Source: Albidovulum marisflavi (GTDB lineage Bacteria > Pseudomonadota > Alphaproteobacteria > Rhodobacterales > Rhodobacteraceae). Taken from it: a DNA stretch of 64,000 bases. Below are positions 51,653 through 60,421 of this stretch, in pieces; positions within the stretch are counted from its first letter, which is position 1, and every line of letters starts with the position of its first letter. Where the stretch lies: contig NZ_JAOWKY010000001.1 in the NCBI RefSeq assembly GCF_025751435.1, positions 721,001 through 785,000 on the forward strand, given 5' to 3'. The notes under the pieces were generated by a model. That model was not told where the DNA came from. It did not search any database and saw nothing but the letters and a program-made list of their open reading frames with translations. Position numbers and translations under genes: made by a program.

Positions 51653-52753
51653 ATGAAACTCAGCAGAAGGACGACGCTGACAGCGCTTGGTGGTGCCCTT
51701 GCCATGCCCTACGTCCGGCCATCCTGGGCGCAGGCCGGAACAGTGAACGTTTACAACTGGGCCGACTACATCGGCGAAACCACGTTGTCGGATTTCGAGG
51801 CGCAGACCGGGATCGGCGTCGTCTATGACACCTATTCCTCGGCCGAAGAGGCGCAGGCCAAGATGCTGGCTGGGTCGACCGGCTATGACGTCGTGGACCA
51901 CGCGGGCGTCGACATGCCGCGTGCGATCACCGCCGGCATCTACGAGAAGCTCGACAAGTCGCTGCTTCCGAACTGGGCGAACCTCGACCCCGAGGTCCTG
52001 CGGATTCTCGCAGGCTGGGATCCGGGCAACGACTATGGAATGCCCTACATGTGGGGGTCCGTCGGGTTCACCTACAACGTCGACATGGTGATGGAACGCA
52101 TCCCCGATGCCGACATGTCGTCCATGGACCTGATCTTCAAACCGGAAAACGCGGCGAAGCTTGCCGATTGCGGCATCTCGATCCTGGACAGCCCGACCGA
52201 CATCATGCTGATGGTGCTGAAGTACCTGGGCCTGGACGGCGACACGACGAACGTGGCCGACTACGATCAGGTGGTCGAGGCGTTCAAGCCCATCCGCCAG
52301 TACATCCGCACCTTCGACAACACCAACTACCTGAACGCCATCCCCAACGGCGAGCTGTGCGCGATCAACAACTGGTCGGGCGACTACGCCACGGCGGCCG
52401 GCCGCGCCGCAGAAGCCGGGATCGAGATGAACCTGGCCTATTTCGTGCCAAAGACCGGTGCTCCGGCCTGGGTCGACTGCATGGCGATCCCCTCGGACGC
52501 GCCGAACCGCGAGAATGGCTACAAGTTCCTGAACTTCCTGATGGAGCCGCAGGTGGCGGCGGGTGACACCAACTACACCTACTACGCCACCGCCAACGTC
52601 CCGGCGAAGGAGTACATCCTGCCGGAGATCCTGGAGGACCCCGCTGTTTACCCTGACGCAGAGACCATCGGCCGGATGTGGGCGCCCAAGCCCTTCAGCG
52701 AAGAACAGGACCGCGCGATGACGCGGGCCTGGCAGACGATCAAGACCGGCTGA
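51653..52753 (+). CDS. ABC transporter periplasmic substrate-binding protein, PotD-like
   Basis: A 366-residue periplasmic binding protein of the spermidine/putrescine (PotD/PotF) class: VNVYNWADYIGETTLSDFEA at the mature N-terminus, VVDHAGVDMPRAI and YGMPYMWGSVGFTYN. The leader LSRRTTLTALGGALAMP has a twin-arginine pattern and a probable AQA cleavage site near residue 27, so export may be by Tat. GAGGAGAG lies just before the ATG at 51653. Relatives bind polyamines, and several alphaproteobacterial members are placed beside betaine- or amine-degradation genes; the ligand here is presumably the pathway substrate. Confidence 0.88.
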   Translation: MKLSRRTTLTALGGALAMPYVRPSWAQAGTVNVYNWADYIGETTLSDFEAQTGIGVVYDTYSSAEEAQAKMLAGSTGYDVVDHAGVDMPRAITAGIYEKLDKSLLPNWANLDPEVLRILAGWDPGNDYGMPYMWGSVGFTYNVDMVMERIPDADMSSMDLIFKPENAAKLADCGISILDSPTDIMLMVLKYLGLDGDTTNVADYDQVVEAFKPIRQYIRTFDNTNYLNAIPNGELCAINNWSGDYATAAGRAAEAGIEMNLAYFVPKTGAPAWVDCMAIPSDAPNRENGYKFLNFLMEPQVAAGDTNYTYYATANVPAKEYILPEILEDPAVYPDAETIGRMWAPKPFSEEQDRAMTRAWQTIKTG

Positions 52754-52781
52754 GCCGAAGACGGAGGATGAACCGCTGAAA

Positions 52782-53921
52782 ATGCAGGCTTCGATACAAA
52801 CTGCGCTGGACGCCGTCGCGCCGCAAGACGTCGCCCCCTTCATCCGCATCGAGGGGGTGACCAAGCGCTTCGGCACATTCACGGCGGTTTCTTCCGTGAC
52901 ACTCGACATCAAGAAGGGCGAAATCTTCGCCCTTCTTGGTGGTTCCGGCTGTGGCAAGACCACGCTTCTGCGGATGCTGGCGGGGTTCGAGACGCCGACC
53001 GAGGGCCGCATCTTCATCGACGGGCAGGACATGACCGGGGTTCCGGCCTACGAACGCCCCGTCCACATGATGTTCCAGAGCTACGCGCTGTTCCCCCATA
53101 TGACGGTGGAAAAGAACGTCGCCTACGGGCTCAAGCACGAACGGATGACCGACGCTGAGCGCAAGGCGCGCGTGCGCGAAATGCTGGAACTGGTGCAGCT
53201 GACGCAGTTCAGCCACCGCAAGCCCCACCAGATTTCCGGCGGCCAGCGGCAACGCGTGGCGCTTGCCCGCGCGCTTGCGCGCCAGCCGAAGCTGCTGCTG
53301 CTTGACGAACCGCTTGCCGCACTGGACAAGAAACTGCGCGAACACACCCAGTTCGAGCTGATGGACATCCAGGACAAGACGGGCACCACCTTCATGGTCG
53401 TGACTCATGACCAGGAAGAGGCGATGATCCTATCCAACCGCATCGCGGTGATGGACAAGGGCGAGGTCAAGCAGGTGGGCACGCCCACCGAGATCTACGA
53501 ATACCCCGACAGCAGGTTCGTGGCAGGATTCATCGGCTCGATCACGTTCTTCGACGGCAAGGTCGCCTCGGTCACCGGCGACACGGCGATGATCGAGGTG
53601 CCGGACTTCGGCGGGCAGGTCAGCGCGCGGGCGATCCCGGGGATTTCTGCGGGTCAGGACATCACGCTGGCCCTGCGGCCCGAAAAGATCGCGATCGGTC
53701 GGACGAAGCCCGAGGGCCCCAACGCGATCGAGGGCACGGTCGACGACCTTGGATATTTCGGGAAGGACTCGCTTTACAAGGTGAAGCTTGGCTCGGGAAA
53801 GGTGCTGTCGGTCCTTTCCGTAAACGGTCGCCGCGTCGGTGAAGGGGAGCGTGTAGCCGATTGGGAAGATCGTGTCTGGCTCAGCTTCGATCCCGGCGCG
53901 GCCATCCTTCTGACGCAGTGA
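52782..53921 (+). CDS. ABC transporter ATP-binding protein, PotA-like
   Basis: A 379-residue ATPase of a PotABCD-type importer. Walker A is GGSGCGKTT (53-61), the signature ISGGQRQRVALARAL, Walker B LLLLDEPLAALD, and a C-terminal TOBE regulatory domain extends from about 290. The ATG at 52782 gives a normal N-terminal extension; a GGAGG directly before a four-codon mini-frame at 52768 lies slightly upstream, so initiation may be modulated. It is 28 bp after the binding-protein gene and 12 bp before the first permease. Confidence 0.92.
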   Translation: MQASIQTALDAVAPQDVAPFIRIEGVTKRFGTFTAVSSVTLDIKKGEIFALLGGSGCGKTTLLRMLAGFETPTEGRIFIDGQDMTGVPAYERPVHMMFQSYALFPHMTVEKNVAYGLKHERMTDAERKARVREMLELVQLTQFSHRKPHQISGGQRQRVALARALARQPKLLLLDEPLAALDKKLREHTQFELMDIQDKTGTTFMVVTHDQEEAMILSNRIAVMDKGEVKQVGTPTEIYEYPDSRFVAGFIGSITFFDGKVASVTGDTAMIEVPDFGGQVSARAIPGISAGQDITLALRPEKIAIGRTKPEGPNAIEGTVDDLGYFGKDSLYKVKLGSGKVLSVLSVNGRRVGEGERVADWEDRVWLSFDPGAAILLTQ

Positions 53922-53933
53922 CGGGGACGGAGG

Positions 53934-54905
53934 ATGACCGAACTTTCCGCAACCGGACCGAAGACCACCCGCAAAGCCGCCCGGCGGTCCGGCCTTGCCC
54001 GCTGGTTCAACCGCCGCGGCTGGTCGGACATCACGATCGCGACGCCCTACCTGTGGCTGCTGATCTTCTTCCTGGTGCCGTTTCTCATCGTCATCGCGAT
54101 GAGCGTGGCAACGCGCACGCCGACGTCGCCCCCTTTCTCCTTCGGTGGGGATCATCCGCTGATCAACACGGCGACGTACGAGCGGCTGTTTTCCGACAGT
54201 CTCTATATCCGGGCGTTCCTGACATCGATCCGCAACGCGGCCTTCGCGACCTTCCTCTGCCTGCTGATCGGCTATCCGATGGCCCTGGGGCTGACACGGG
54301 TTTCCAAATCCTGGCGCAACATCCTTCTGATGCTTGTGATCCTGCCGTTCTGGACCTCGTTCCTGCTGCGCGTCTACGCCTGGATGGGGCTGATGGGGAA
54401 CAACAGCTGGTTCAACAAGCTGCTGACCTCTGCCTACAACATGATGATGCCCGAGGAATGGGCGCTGCGCTCGATCCAGATGATGAACACGAACTTCGCC
54501 GTCGTTCTGGTCACCGTCTATTCCTACCTTCCCTTCATGATCCTGCCGCTTTACGCGAATCTCGAAAAGCTGGACATGACGTTGAACGAGGCGGCAGAGG
54601 ACCTGGGCTCGCGGCCGTTCCGCGTCTTCCTGGACGTGACGCTGCCGCTTTCCGTGCCAGGCATCGTCGCGGGCGGGCTTCTGGTCTTCATCCCCGCCTC
54701 GGGCGAACTGATCATTCCGGGGCTTGTCGGCAACCCGTCGCAGCCGATGATCGGTCGGGTGATCCAGGACGAATTCGCATCGGCCCGTGATTGGCCCATG
54801 GCATCCGCGGTGGCGGTGGCGCTTTTGTTGCTGCTGGTCGTGCCGATGATGCTTTACACCTATTTCGACGCCAAGGCGCACGAAAAGAAGGCGATGGAAC
54901 CATGA
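53934..54905 (+). CDS. ABC transporter permease, PotB-like
   Basis: A 323-residue inner-membrane permease with about six helices after a basic cytoplasmic N-terminus. The EAA loop is NEAAEDLGSRPFRVFLDVTL, which contacts the ATPase. It corresponds to PotB of the polyamine importer. Its stop overlaps the start of the second permease (ATGA), as is usual for such pairs. Confidence 0.9.
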   Translation: MTELSATGPKTTRKAARRSGLARWFNRRGWSDITIATPYLWLLIFFLVPFLIVIAMSVATRTPTSPPFSFGGDHPLINTATYERLFSDSLYIRAFLTSIRNAAFATFLCLLIGYPMALGLTRVSKSWRNILLMLVILPFWTSFLLRVYAWMGLMGNNSWFNKLLTSAYNMMMPEEWALRSIQMMNTNFAVVLVTVYSYLPFMILPLYANLEKLDMTLNEAAEDLGSRPFRVFLDVTLPLSVPGIVAGGLLVFIPASGELIIPGLVGNPSQPMIGRVIQDEFASARDWPMASAVAVALLLLLVVPMMLYTYFDAKAHEKKAMEP

Positions 54906-55741
54906 GGCGCCGGTCCCGCTTTCTGTTCACCATGATGTGCTTCGGCTTCGCGTTCTTCTACGTGCCGATCCTGTCCATGATCGTGTTCTCGTTCAACAAT
55001 GCGCGGCTGGCGACTGTGTGGGGCGGATTTTCGACGAAGTGGTATGTCAAGCTTTTCGAGAACGACCAGGTGATCAACGCCGCGATCCTGTCGCTCAAGA
55101 TCGCGGTGCTGTCGGCCAGCTTCGCGACGATTCTGGGAACGATGGCCGGTCTTGCCCTTGCACGGTTCAAGGTGTTTCGCGGACGGACGCTGTTCTCCGG
55201 CCTCGTTACCGCGCCGCTGATCATGCCCGAGGTCATAACCGGCATCTCATCGCTGATCTTCTTCATCATGCTGGCGGAATGGGTCGGCTGGCCCGCGCAG
55301 CGAGGGTTCGCGACCGTCACGCTGGCCCACATCACCTTCTCGATGGTGTTCGTGACGACCATCGTCCATTCCCGCCTGACCGAGGCAGACGTCGCCGTGG
55401 AAGAGGCGGCGATGGACCTTGGGTCGCGCCCGTGGCAGGTTATGCGGGACATCACGCTGCCGATCATCTCGCCCGCGATCCTGTCGGGCTGGCTGCTGGC
55501 CTTCACCATCTCGCTTGACGATGTTGTCATCACCTCTTTTACCACCGGCCCCGGAAACACGACGCTGCCGCTTCTGATCTGGTCGAAGGTGAAACTTGGC
55601 GTCACGCCGGATGTGAACGCGCTGGCGACCATCACGGTGTGTGTTGTCGGCATCGGCGTGATCATCGCGGGCATCGTCCTGAACGCGGCCGAGAAGCGCC
55701 GCGAGCGGGACGCGCAGCTGGCCTATCAGGCAAACCTGTAA
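54902..55741 (+). CDS. ABC transporter permease, PotC-like
   Basis: A 279-residue second permease with an N-terminal membrane anchor (FLFTMMCFGFAFFYVPILSM) and EAA loop VEEAAMDLGSRPWQVMRDIT. It completes a full PotABCD-type transporter with the three genes before it. The downstream cupin gene begins three bases after its stop, which ties that protein to the transporter operon. Confidence 0.9.
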   Translation: MRRRSRFLFTMMCFGFAFFYVPILSMIVFSFNNARLATVWGGFSTKWYVKLFENDQVINAAILSLKIAVLSASFATILGTMAGLALARFKVFRGRTLFSGLVTAPLIMPEVITGISSLIFFIMLAEWVGWPAQRGFATVTLAHITFSMVFVTTIVHSRLTEADVAVEEAAMDLGSRPWQVMRDITLPIISPAILSGWLLAFTISLDDVVITSFTTGPGNTTLPLLIWSKVKLGVTPDVNALATITVCVVGIGVIIAGIVLNAAEKRRERDAQLAYQANL

Positions 55742-55744
55742 GTC

Positions 55745-56647
55745 ATGACACCGGAAGAACGGGCATTCGCGGCAGAGCTTCAGACCCCGGTCGGTGCGGA
55801 GGGGTCGGGGCGCAGGCGCTATGCGGCGGCTATGGCGCTGAACCAAGCGGGGCGTCTGTCGGACGCGGCGCTTGAGGTCTATCGCATCTGTTCCCCGCGT
55901 GATCATGAGGATCCTGCCGTTCTGCTTGCGTTGCGCGGACTTGCCGGAGAGTTGCCGCCGATATCGGCGCCCGCCGCGGATATCGCGCTGGTCCGGCTGG
56001 TCGATGAGACGGACAGATACCTTGCCTCTCTGTCCGGTCCCGGTCTGGGCGAGACGCGCGCGGGTCTGTCGGCCTGGACCCGCGCGGCGCCCCAACCGGT
56101 CGATCGTCTGCCGAACGCCGTGGTCGATGCCTGGCTGCCGCGTGCGCTGGGCCTTCTGGCTGCGGACCGTCCAGCCCTTGCGGCCGCGATCGGGGACGCG
56201 GCCCCCCACCTGACCTGGATCACCTACGACCTTTACGCCCCCGAGACCATCGGCGAGGCCTTCAGGCTCAACCATGCCTTCGCCTCTCTCGTGGGCGAGG
56301 AGATGGCGCCATTCACGGCGCAGGATTACGATCTGGGCCTGTTCCTGATCGCGCCCGATGTGCTTTACCGCGACCATCGCCATGCCGCGCCCGAGCTTTA
56401 TGCGCCGCTCACCGGTCCGCATGGCTGGCGCTTCGGGACCGGCGATCCGGTGACCGTCCTGCCCGCGCATGCGCCGGTCTGGAACGAACCCTTCCGTCCG
56501 CACATGACGAAGGTCGGGTCGGAGCCGTTCCTTTGCATCTATGCCTGGACCCGCGACGTGAACGCGCCGGCAGACGTGATCATGGCGGCCGACTGGCCGG
56601 AGCTTGAGGCGCTCAGGATCGGACCGGCGGCAACCGCCGCACAATGA
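55745..56647 (+). CDS. DMSP-lyase-like cupin protein (DddL/DddQ superfamily)
   Basis: A 300-residue protein with a helical N-terminal two-thirds and a C-terminal cupin. The metal motif is YRDHRHAAPELY, with H211, H213, E217 and Y219 placed like the HxH...ExY of cupin DMSP lyases. The second motif, FRPHMTKVGSEPFLCIYAW (H253), also matches. These enzymes split dimethylsulfoniopropionate into dimethyl sulfide and acrylate, but the superfamily contains many members with other or unknown activity. Being fused by position to a PotABCD transporter and Rieske oxygenases, it may act on a nitrogen analogue. Assignment to family is fairly secure, to reaction not. Confidence 0.65.
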   Translation: MTPEERAFAAELQTPVGAEGSGRRRYAAAMALNQAGRLSDAALEVYRICSPRDHEDPAVLLALRGLAGELPPISAPAADIALVRLVDETDRYLASLSGPGLGETRAGLSAWTRAAPQPVDRLPNAVVDAWLPRALGLLAADRPALAAAIGDAAPHLTWITYDLYAPETIGEAFRLNHAFASLVGEEMAPFTAQDYDLGLFLIAPDVLYRDHRHAAPELYAPLTGPHGWRFGTGDPVTVLPAHAPVWNEPFRPHMTKVGSEPFLCIYAWTRDVNAPADVIMAADWPELEALRIGPAATAAQ

Positions 56648-56657
56648 TGGGGGCAGA

Positions 56658-57443
56658 ATGGAAACGCAGGGCGGCGAATACTATCACCAGAAACTGATCG
56701 GCATGCTCGAGTCGATCTGGGGCGAGGGGTTCCTGTCGCCCGGCGGTCCCGACGAGGTCGCCCGCCTTGTCGGCGGGTCCGACTTCGCGGGCAAGTCGGT
56801 TCTGGACATCGGCTGCGGCGCGGGCGGTATCGACATAGCCCTGGTCCGCGATCATCGCGCCGCCTACGTCTGCGGCATCGACGTCGAAGATACGGTCCTG
56901 AACCATGCCCGCGGACTGGTCCGGCGCGCGGGGCTGTCCGAGCGCATCGGGTGCCTGAAGGTCGCATCCGGGCCGCTTCCGTTCCCGCCCGATACGTTCG
57001 ACATCGTCTTCTCGAAGGACTCCATCGTCCACATCCCGGACAAGCATGCGTTGATGGCCGAGATATTTCGCGTCCTGAAGCCCGGCGGCTGGCTCGTGGC
57101 ATCCGATTGGCTGATCGGCCATGACGATACGCCTTCGCCAGAAATGGCCGCCTACATCAAGTCCGAGGGCCTGGACTTTGGCATGGCATCGCCCGCGCGC
57201 TACCGCGACGCGATGGAGAAAGCCGGCTTCGACCGGATTGAGGTGAAAAGCCGCAATTCCTGGTACCGCGAAGTCGCCAAGCAGGAACTGGCGCGTCTGG
57301 AGGGGCCCGTCGGCGAGGCGGCAGCAAAGATCGTGGGACGCGAGTTCGTGGATGAGAACATCGGCATCTGGACCCGGATGATTCCGGTTCTGGAAAGCGG
57401 CGAACATTGCCCGACGCACCTGAAGGCGCGCAAACCCAGCTGA
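56658..57443 (+). CDS. class I SAM-dependent methyltransferase, phosphoethanolamine N-methyltransferase-like
   Basis: A 261-residue methyltransferase with motif I VLDIGCGAGGIDIAL (D50), GIDVEDTVL and the sequence FSKDSIVHIPDKHALMAEIF, which closely resembles phosphoethanolamine N-methyltransferases (SRDTILHI-type). YIKSEGLDFGMASPARY also fits that group. An N-methylating enzyme at the end of an operon otherwise built to remove methyl groups is odd; it might make the substrate's analogue, methylate an intermediate, or be a related sulfur or nitrogen methyltransferase. It starts at 56658, 10 bp after the cupin gene. Confidence 0.8.
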   Translation: METQGGEYYHQKLIGMLESIWGEGFLSPGGPDEVARLVGGSDFAGKSVLDIGCGAGGIDIALVRDHRAAYVCGIDVEDTVLNHARGLVRRAGLSERIGCLKVASGPLPFPPDTFDIVFSKDSIVHIPDKHALMAEIFRVLKPGGWLVASDWLIGHDDTPSPEMAAYIKSEGLDFGMASPARYRDAMEKAGFDRIEVKSRNSWYREVAKQELARLEGPVGEAAAKIVGREFVDENIGIWTRMIPVLESGEHCPTHLKARKPS

Positions 57444-57467
57444 TGCGTGCCGTGCCGCTGGTCGGCT

Positions 57468-57484
57468 GGGGGCCGGATGCCCCC
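57468..57484 (+). terminator. hairpin after the methyltransferase gene
   Basis: GGGGGC (57468-57473) and GCCCCC (57479-57484) pair around a 5-base loop, 25 bases after the methyltransferase stop, and mark the probable end of the 43.5-57.4 kb operon. The remaining 143 bases before 57628 presumably hold the promoter of the next operon; no gene is seen there. Confidence 0.5.
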
Positions 57485-57627
57485 GGGGGTTGTAACGCGC
57501 TTGACGCAAACGTGTTGCCGATGCGGGTTCCGCGTGATCCGGGTAAGCTGCTAGTATCGCCCGGAAAGTTATCTGGGCGGGCAGAGATGAGACAGTCGCA
57601 CGACATGGCGCGGACCCCGGTGCACGC

Positions 57628-59781
57628 GTGAAGAAGCCGCTGATCTTTCTGGCCATCGCGCTGCTTGCCGCAATACTGGTTCTTCTGGTGGGCCGCATGT
57701 CGCTGGACCTTGCGGCGTTGCAGTCCTACCTGGACGGTCTTTCCGACTGGATGGCGGAAAAGCCGGTCGCGGTCGCCGTCATCTTTTTCGTGACTTACGT
57801 GGCGGTCACAGCCTTTTCGCTGCCGCTTGCGGTCTGGATGACGCTGGCCGCCGGAGCGCTCTTCGGTTTCTGGTGGGGGCTTCTGCTGGTGTCCTTCGCC
57901 TCGACCGCGGGGGCGACGCTGGCATTCCTGGCGTCCCGTTATCTGCTGTCCGACTGGGTGCACGATCGTCTGGGCGCGCGACTGGCGACGATCGATGAAG
58001 GGATCCGCCGCGACGGGGCCTTCTATCTGTTCACGCTGCGGCTGATCCCCGCCGTGCCGTTTTTTGCGGTCAACCTGCTGATGGGGCTGACCCCCATGCG
58101 GGTAACCACGTTCTACCTTGTCAGCCAGATCGGCATGCTGGCGGGAACAGCGGTCTACGTGAACGCCGGCACCCAGCTTGGCAGGCTCGACTCCGTCTCG
58201 GGGATACTTTCGCTCCCGATCCTCCTGTCCTTCGCACTGTTGGGCATCTTCCCCTGGGTCGCGCGGTTTGCCCTGTCCGCCGTCCGGCGGCGCCGGCTTT
58301 ATTCGCGCTGGAACAGGCCGTCGCGCTTCGACAGGAACCTTGTCGTGATCGGGGGCGGCGCGGCTGGGCTTGTCACGGCCTATGTTGCAGCGGCGGTGAA
58401 GGCCAAGGTGACCTTGGTCGAAAGCCACAAGATGGGCGGCGATTGCCTGAACTATGGCTGCGTTCCATCGAAGGCACTGATCCGATCGGCGAAGCTGGCA
58501 CATCAGATGCGCGCGGCCGATCGCTATGGTCTGGAGCCTTCCGAGCCCAGGGTATCCTTCACGCATGTGTTCGATCGTATTCGGGATGTCATCTCTGCCA
58601 TCGAGCCGCATGACAGTTCCGAGCGGTATGAGGGCCTGGGCGTCGAGGTTCTTCAGGGCCATGCGACGCTGGTCGACCCATGGCGGGTCGAGGTCGGCAT
58701 GGCCGACGGGACGCGGCGGCGGATCAGCACCCGATCTATCGTGATCGCGACCGGTGCCGCCCCCTTCGTGCCCCCCATTCCCGGGCTGGAGCAGGTCGAC
58801 TACCTGACTTCGGACACGCTTTGGGACGCGCTCGCCGGGCGCAATGATCCGCCCAGGCGGATGGTGATCCTTGGCGGCGGGCCGATCGGGTGCGAGCTTG
58901 CGCAAGCCTTCGCCCGGCTTGGCTCCGACGTAACGCAGATCGAGATGCAGGACCGCATCCTGATCCGCGAAGACCCCGAGGTTTCCGATTTCGCCCGTGA
59001 CGCTCTTGAAGCGGATGGCGTCAATGTCCTGACCGGGCACAAGGCGGTTGCCTGCGGGTCCTCGGACGGGCGGAAGTGGATCGAGGTCCAGGCCGGCGCG
59101 ACATCGCGCAGGATCGACTTCGACGAGATCGTCGTGGCCGTGGGCCGCGCCGCGCGGCTTGAAGGCTACGGCCTGGACAAGCTGGGCATACGGACGGATC
59201 GCGTCATCGAAACAAACGCCTATCTGGAAACGCTGTACCCTAACATCTTCGCCGCAGGCGACGTCGCGGGGCCGTTCCAGTTCACCCACACGGCGGCGCA
59301 CCAGGCCTGGTTCGCCTCGGTCAACGCGCTATTCGGCTTCGTCAAGCGATTCAAGGCCGATTACCGCGTCATCCCCTGGGCCACGTTCATCGATCCCGAG
59401 GTTGCCCGCGTCGGGCTGAACGAACAGGATGCGCGGGACAAGGGCATCGAATATGAGGTCACACGCTACGGCATCGACGATCTGGACCGGGCGATCGCCG
59501 ATGGCGCAGCCAAGGGGTTCGTCAAGGTCCTCACTGCGCCGGGGCGTGACAGAATTCTTGGGGTGACGATCGTGGGGGAGCACGCGGCCGATCTTCTGGC
59601 CGAATTCGTGCTGGCGATGAAGCAGGGGCTGGGCCTGAACAAGATCCTTGGCACGATCCACATCTATCCCACGCTGGCCGAGGCCAACAAGTACGCCGCG
59701 GGAGAGTGGCGCAAGGCGCATGTGAACGCGACGGTGCTGCGGTGGCTTGAGTGGCTGCACGCGCGGAGGCGGGGCGCATGA
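57628..59781 (+). CDS. TVP38/TMEM64 (VTT) membrane domain fused to a pyridine nucleotide-disulfide oxidoreductase
   Basis: A 717-residue fusion. Residues 1-225 are a VTT/DedA-like membrane domain (helices around 6-22, 48-70, 72-102, 130-150, 160-180 and 195-212; motif RLIPAVPFFAVNLLMG). From about 236 it is a mercuric-reductase/dihydrolipoamide-dehydrogenase-like flavoprotein: IGGGAAGL, redox-active CLNYGC (C273, C278), NAD loop GGGPIG, AGDVAG and a C-terminal HIYPTLAEAN. There is no extra metal-binding N-terminal domain or C-terminal cysteine pair as in MerA. The start is a GTG at 57628 with a weak ribosome site. It leads a five-gene operon. Confidence 0.85.
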   Translation: MKKPLIFLAIALLAAILVLLVGRMSLDLAALQSYLDGLSDWMAEKPVAVAVIFFVTYVAVTAFSLPLAVWMTLAAGALFGFWWGLLLVSFASTAGATLAFLASRYLLSDWVHDRLGARLATIDEGIRRDGAFYLFTLRLIPAVPFFAVNLLMGLTPMRVTTFYLVSQIGMLAGTAVYVNAGTQLGRLDSVSGILSLPILLSFALLGIFPWVARFALSAVRRRRLYSRWNRPSRFDRNLVVIGGGAAGLVTAYVAAAVKAKVTLVESHKMGGDCLNYGCVPSKALIRSAKLAHQMRAADRYGLEPSEPRVSFTHVFDRIRDVISAIEPHDSSERYEGLGVEVLQGHATLVDPWRVEVGMADGTRRRISTRSIVIATGAAPFVPPIPGLEQVDYLTSDTLWDALAGRNDPPRRMVILGGGPIGCELAQAFARLGSDVTQIEMQDRILIREDPEVSDFARDALEADGVNVLTGHKAVACGSSDGRKWIEVQAGATSRRIDFDEIVVAVGRAARLEGYGLDKLGIRTDRVIETNAYLETLYPNIFAAGDVAGPFQFTHTAAHQAWFASVNALFGFVKRFKADYRVIPWATFIDPEVARVGLNEQDARDKGIEYEVTRYGIDDLDRAIADGAAKGFVKVLTAPGRDRILGVTIVGEHAADLLAEFVLAMKQGLGLNKILGTIHIYPTLAEANKYAAGEWRKAHVNATVLRWLEWLHARRRGA

Positions 59782-60419
59782 TCGACCGCTATCTTCTTCC
59801 CGCGCAGCGGGCGCTTCTTGTGCCCGTGGCCAAGGTGTTGGTCGCGCGCGGCGTATCGGCCGATCAGGTCACGCTGGCGGGTTTCGTGTTGGGGGTCCTT
59901 TGCTTGCCCGCGCTCTGGCTGGGCTGGTACGGGCTGGCGCTGGCGCTGATCCTCGCCAACCGAATCGCGGACGGCCTGGACGGGGCGATCGCGCGGCAGG
60001 CGGGGCCTACCGACCGTGGCGCGTTCCTGGATATCGCGCTGGACTTCATCTTCTATGCGCTGGTGCCCCTGGGCTTCGCGCTGGCTGATCCCGACCGCAA
60101 TGCCCTGGCCGCCGCGGTCCTGATCGCCGCCTTCATCGGCACCGGGTCCAGTTTCCTGGCCTTCGCCACGATTGCAGCCAAGCGGGGCATGCGGGCTCAG
60201 GACTACCCCGCCAAGGGCATCTACTACCTGGGCGGCCTGACGGAAGGGGGGGAAACCATCGCCTTCTTCGTTGCCATCTGTGTGTGGCCACAGACCTTTC
60301 CCTGGCTGGCCGGTCTTTTCGCGGCGGCCTGCGCGATCACGACGCTGACGCGTTGGTACATGGGCTGGGTTGCCTTTGCCCCCGCCGCCGCGCCATATCA
60401 AAGAGCATCACAGGAGTAA
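59778..60419 (+). CDS. CDP-alcohol phosphatidyltransferase family protein (YnjF-like)
   Basis: A 213-residue membrane enzyme with the family signature DGLDGAIARQAGPTDRGAFL and then DIALD (pattern DG-x2-AR-x8-G-x3-D-x3-D) and about six membrane helices. Family members join CDP-diacylglycerol or a CDP-alcohol to an alcohol acceptor in phospholipid synthesis. E. coli YnjF, which sits by ynjBCDE, is the nearest contextual match. It overlaps the previous gene as ATGA and the next starts 2 bases after its stop. The acceptor is unknown. Confidence 0.83.
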   Translation: MIDRYLLPAQRALLVPVAKVLVARGVSADQVTLAGFVLGVLCLPALWLGWYGLALALILANRIADGLDGAIARQAGPTDRGAFLDIALDFIFYALVPLGFALADPDRNALAAAVLIAAFIGTGSSFLAFATIAAKRGMRAQDYPAKGIYYLGGLTEGGETIAFFVAICVWPQTFPWLAGLFAAACAITTLTRWYMGWVAFAPAAAPYQRASQE

Positions 60420-60421
60420 TC

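Noticed and set aside
57628..59781. Mercury resistance (merA)
   Set aside because: The flavoprotein half has CLNYGC but lacks MerA's C-terminal cysteine pair and heavy-metal domain, is fused to a VTT membrane domain and has no merR, merT or merP nearby.
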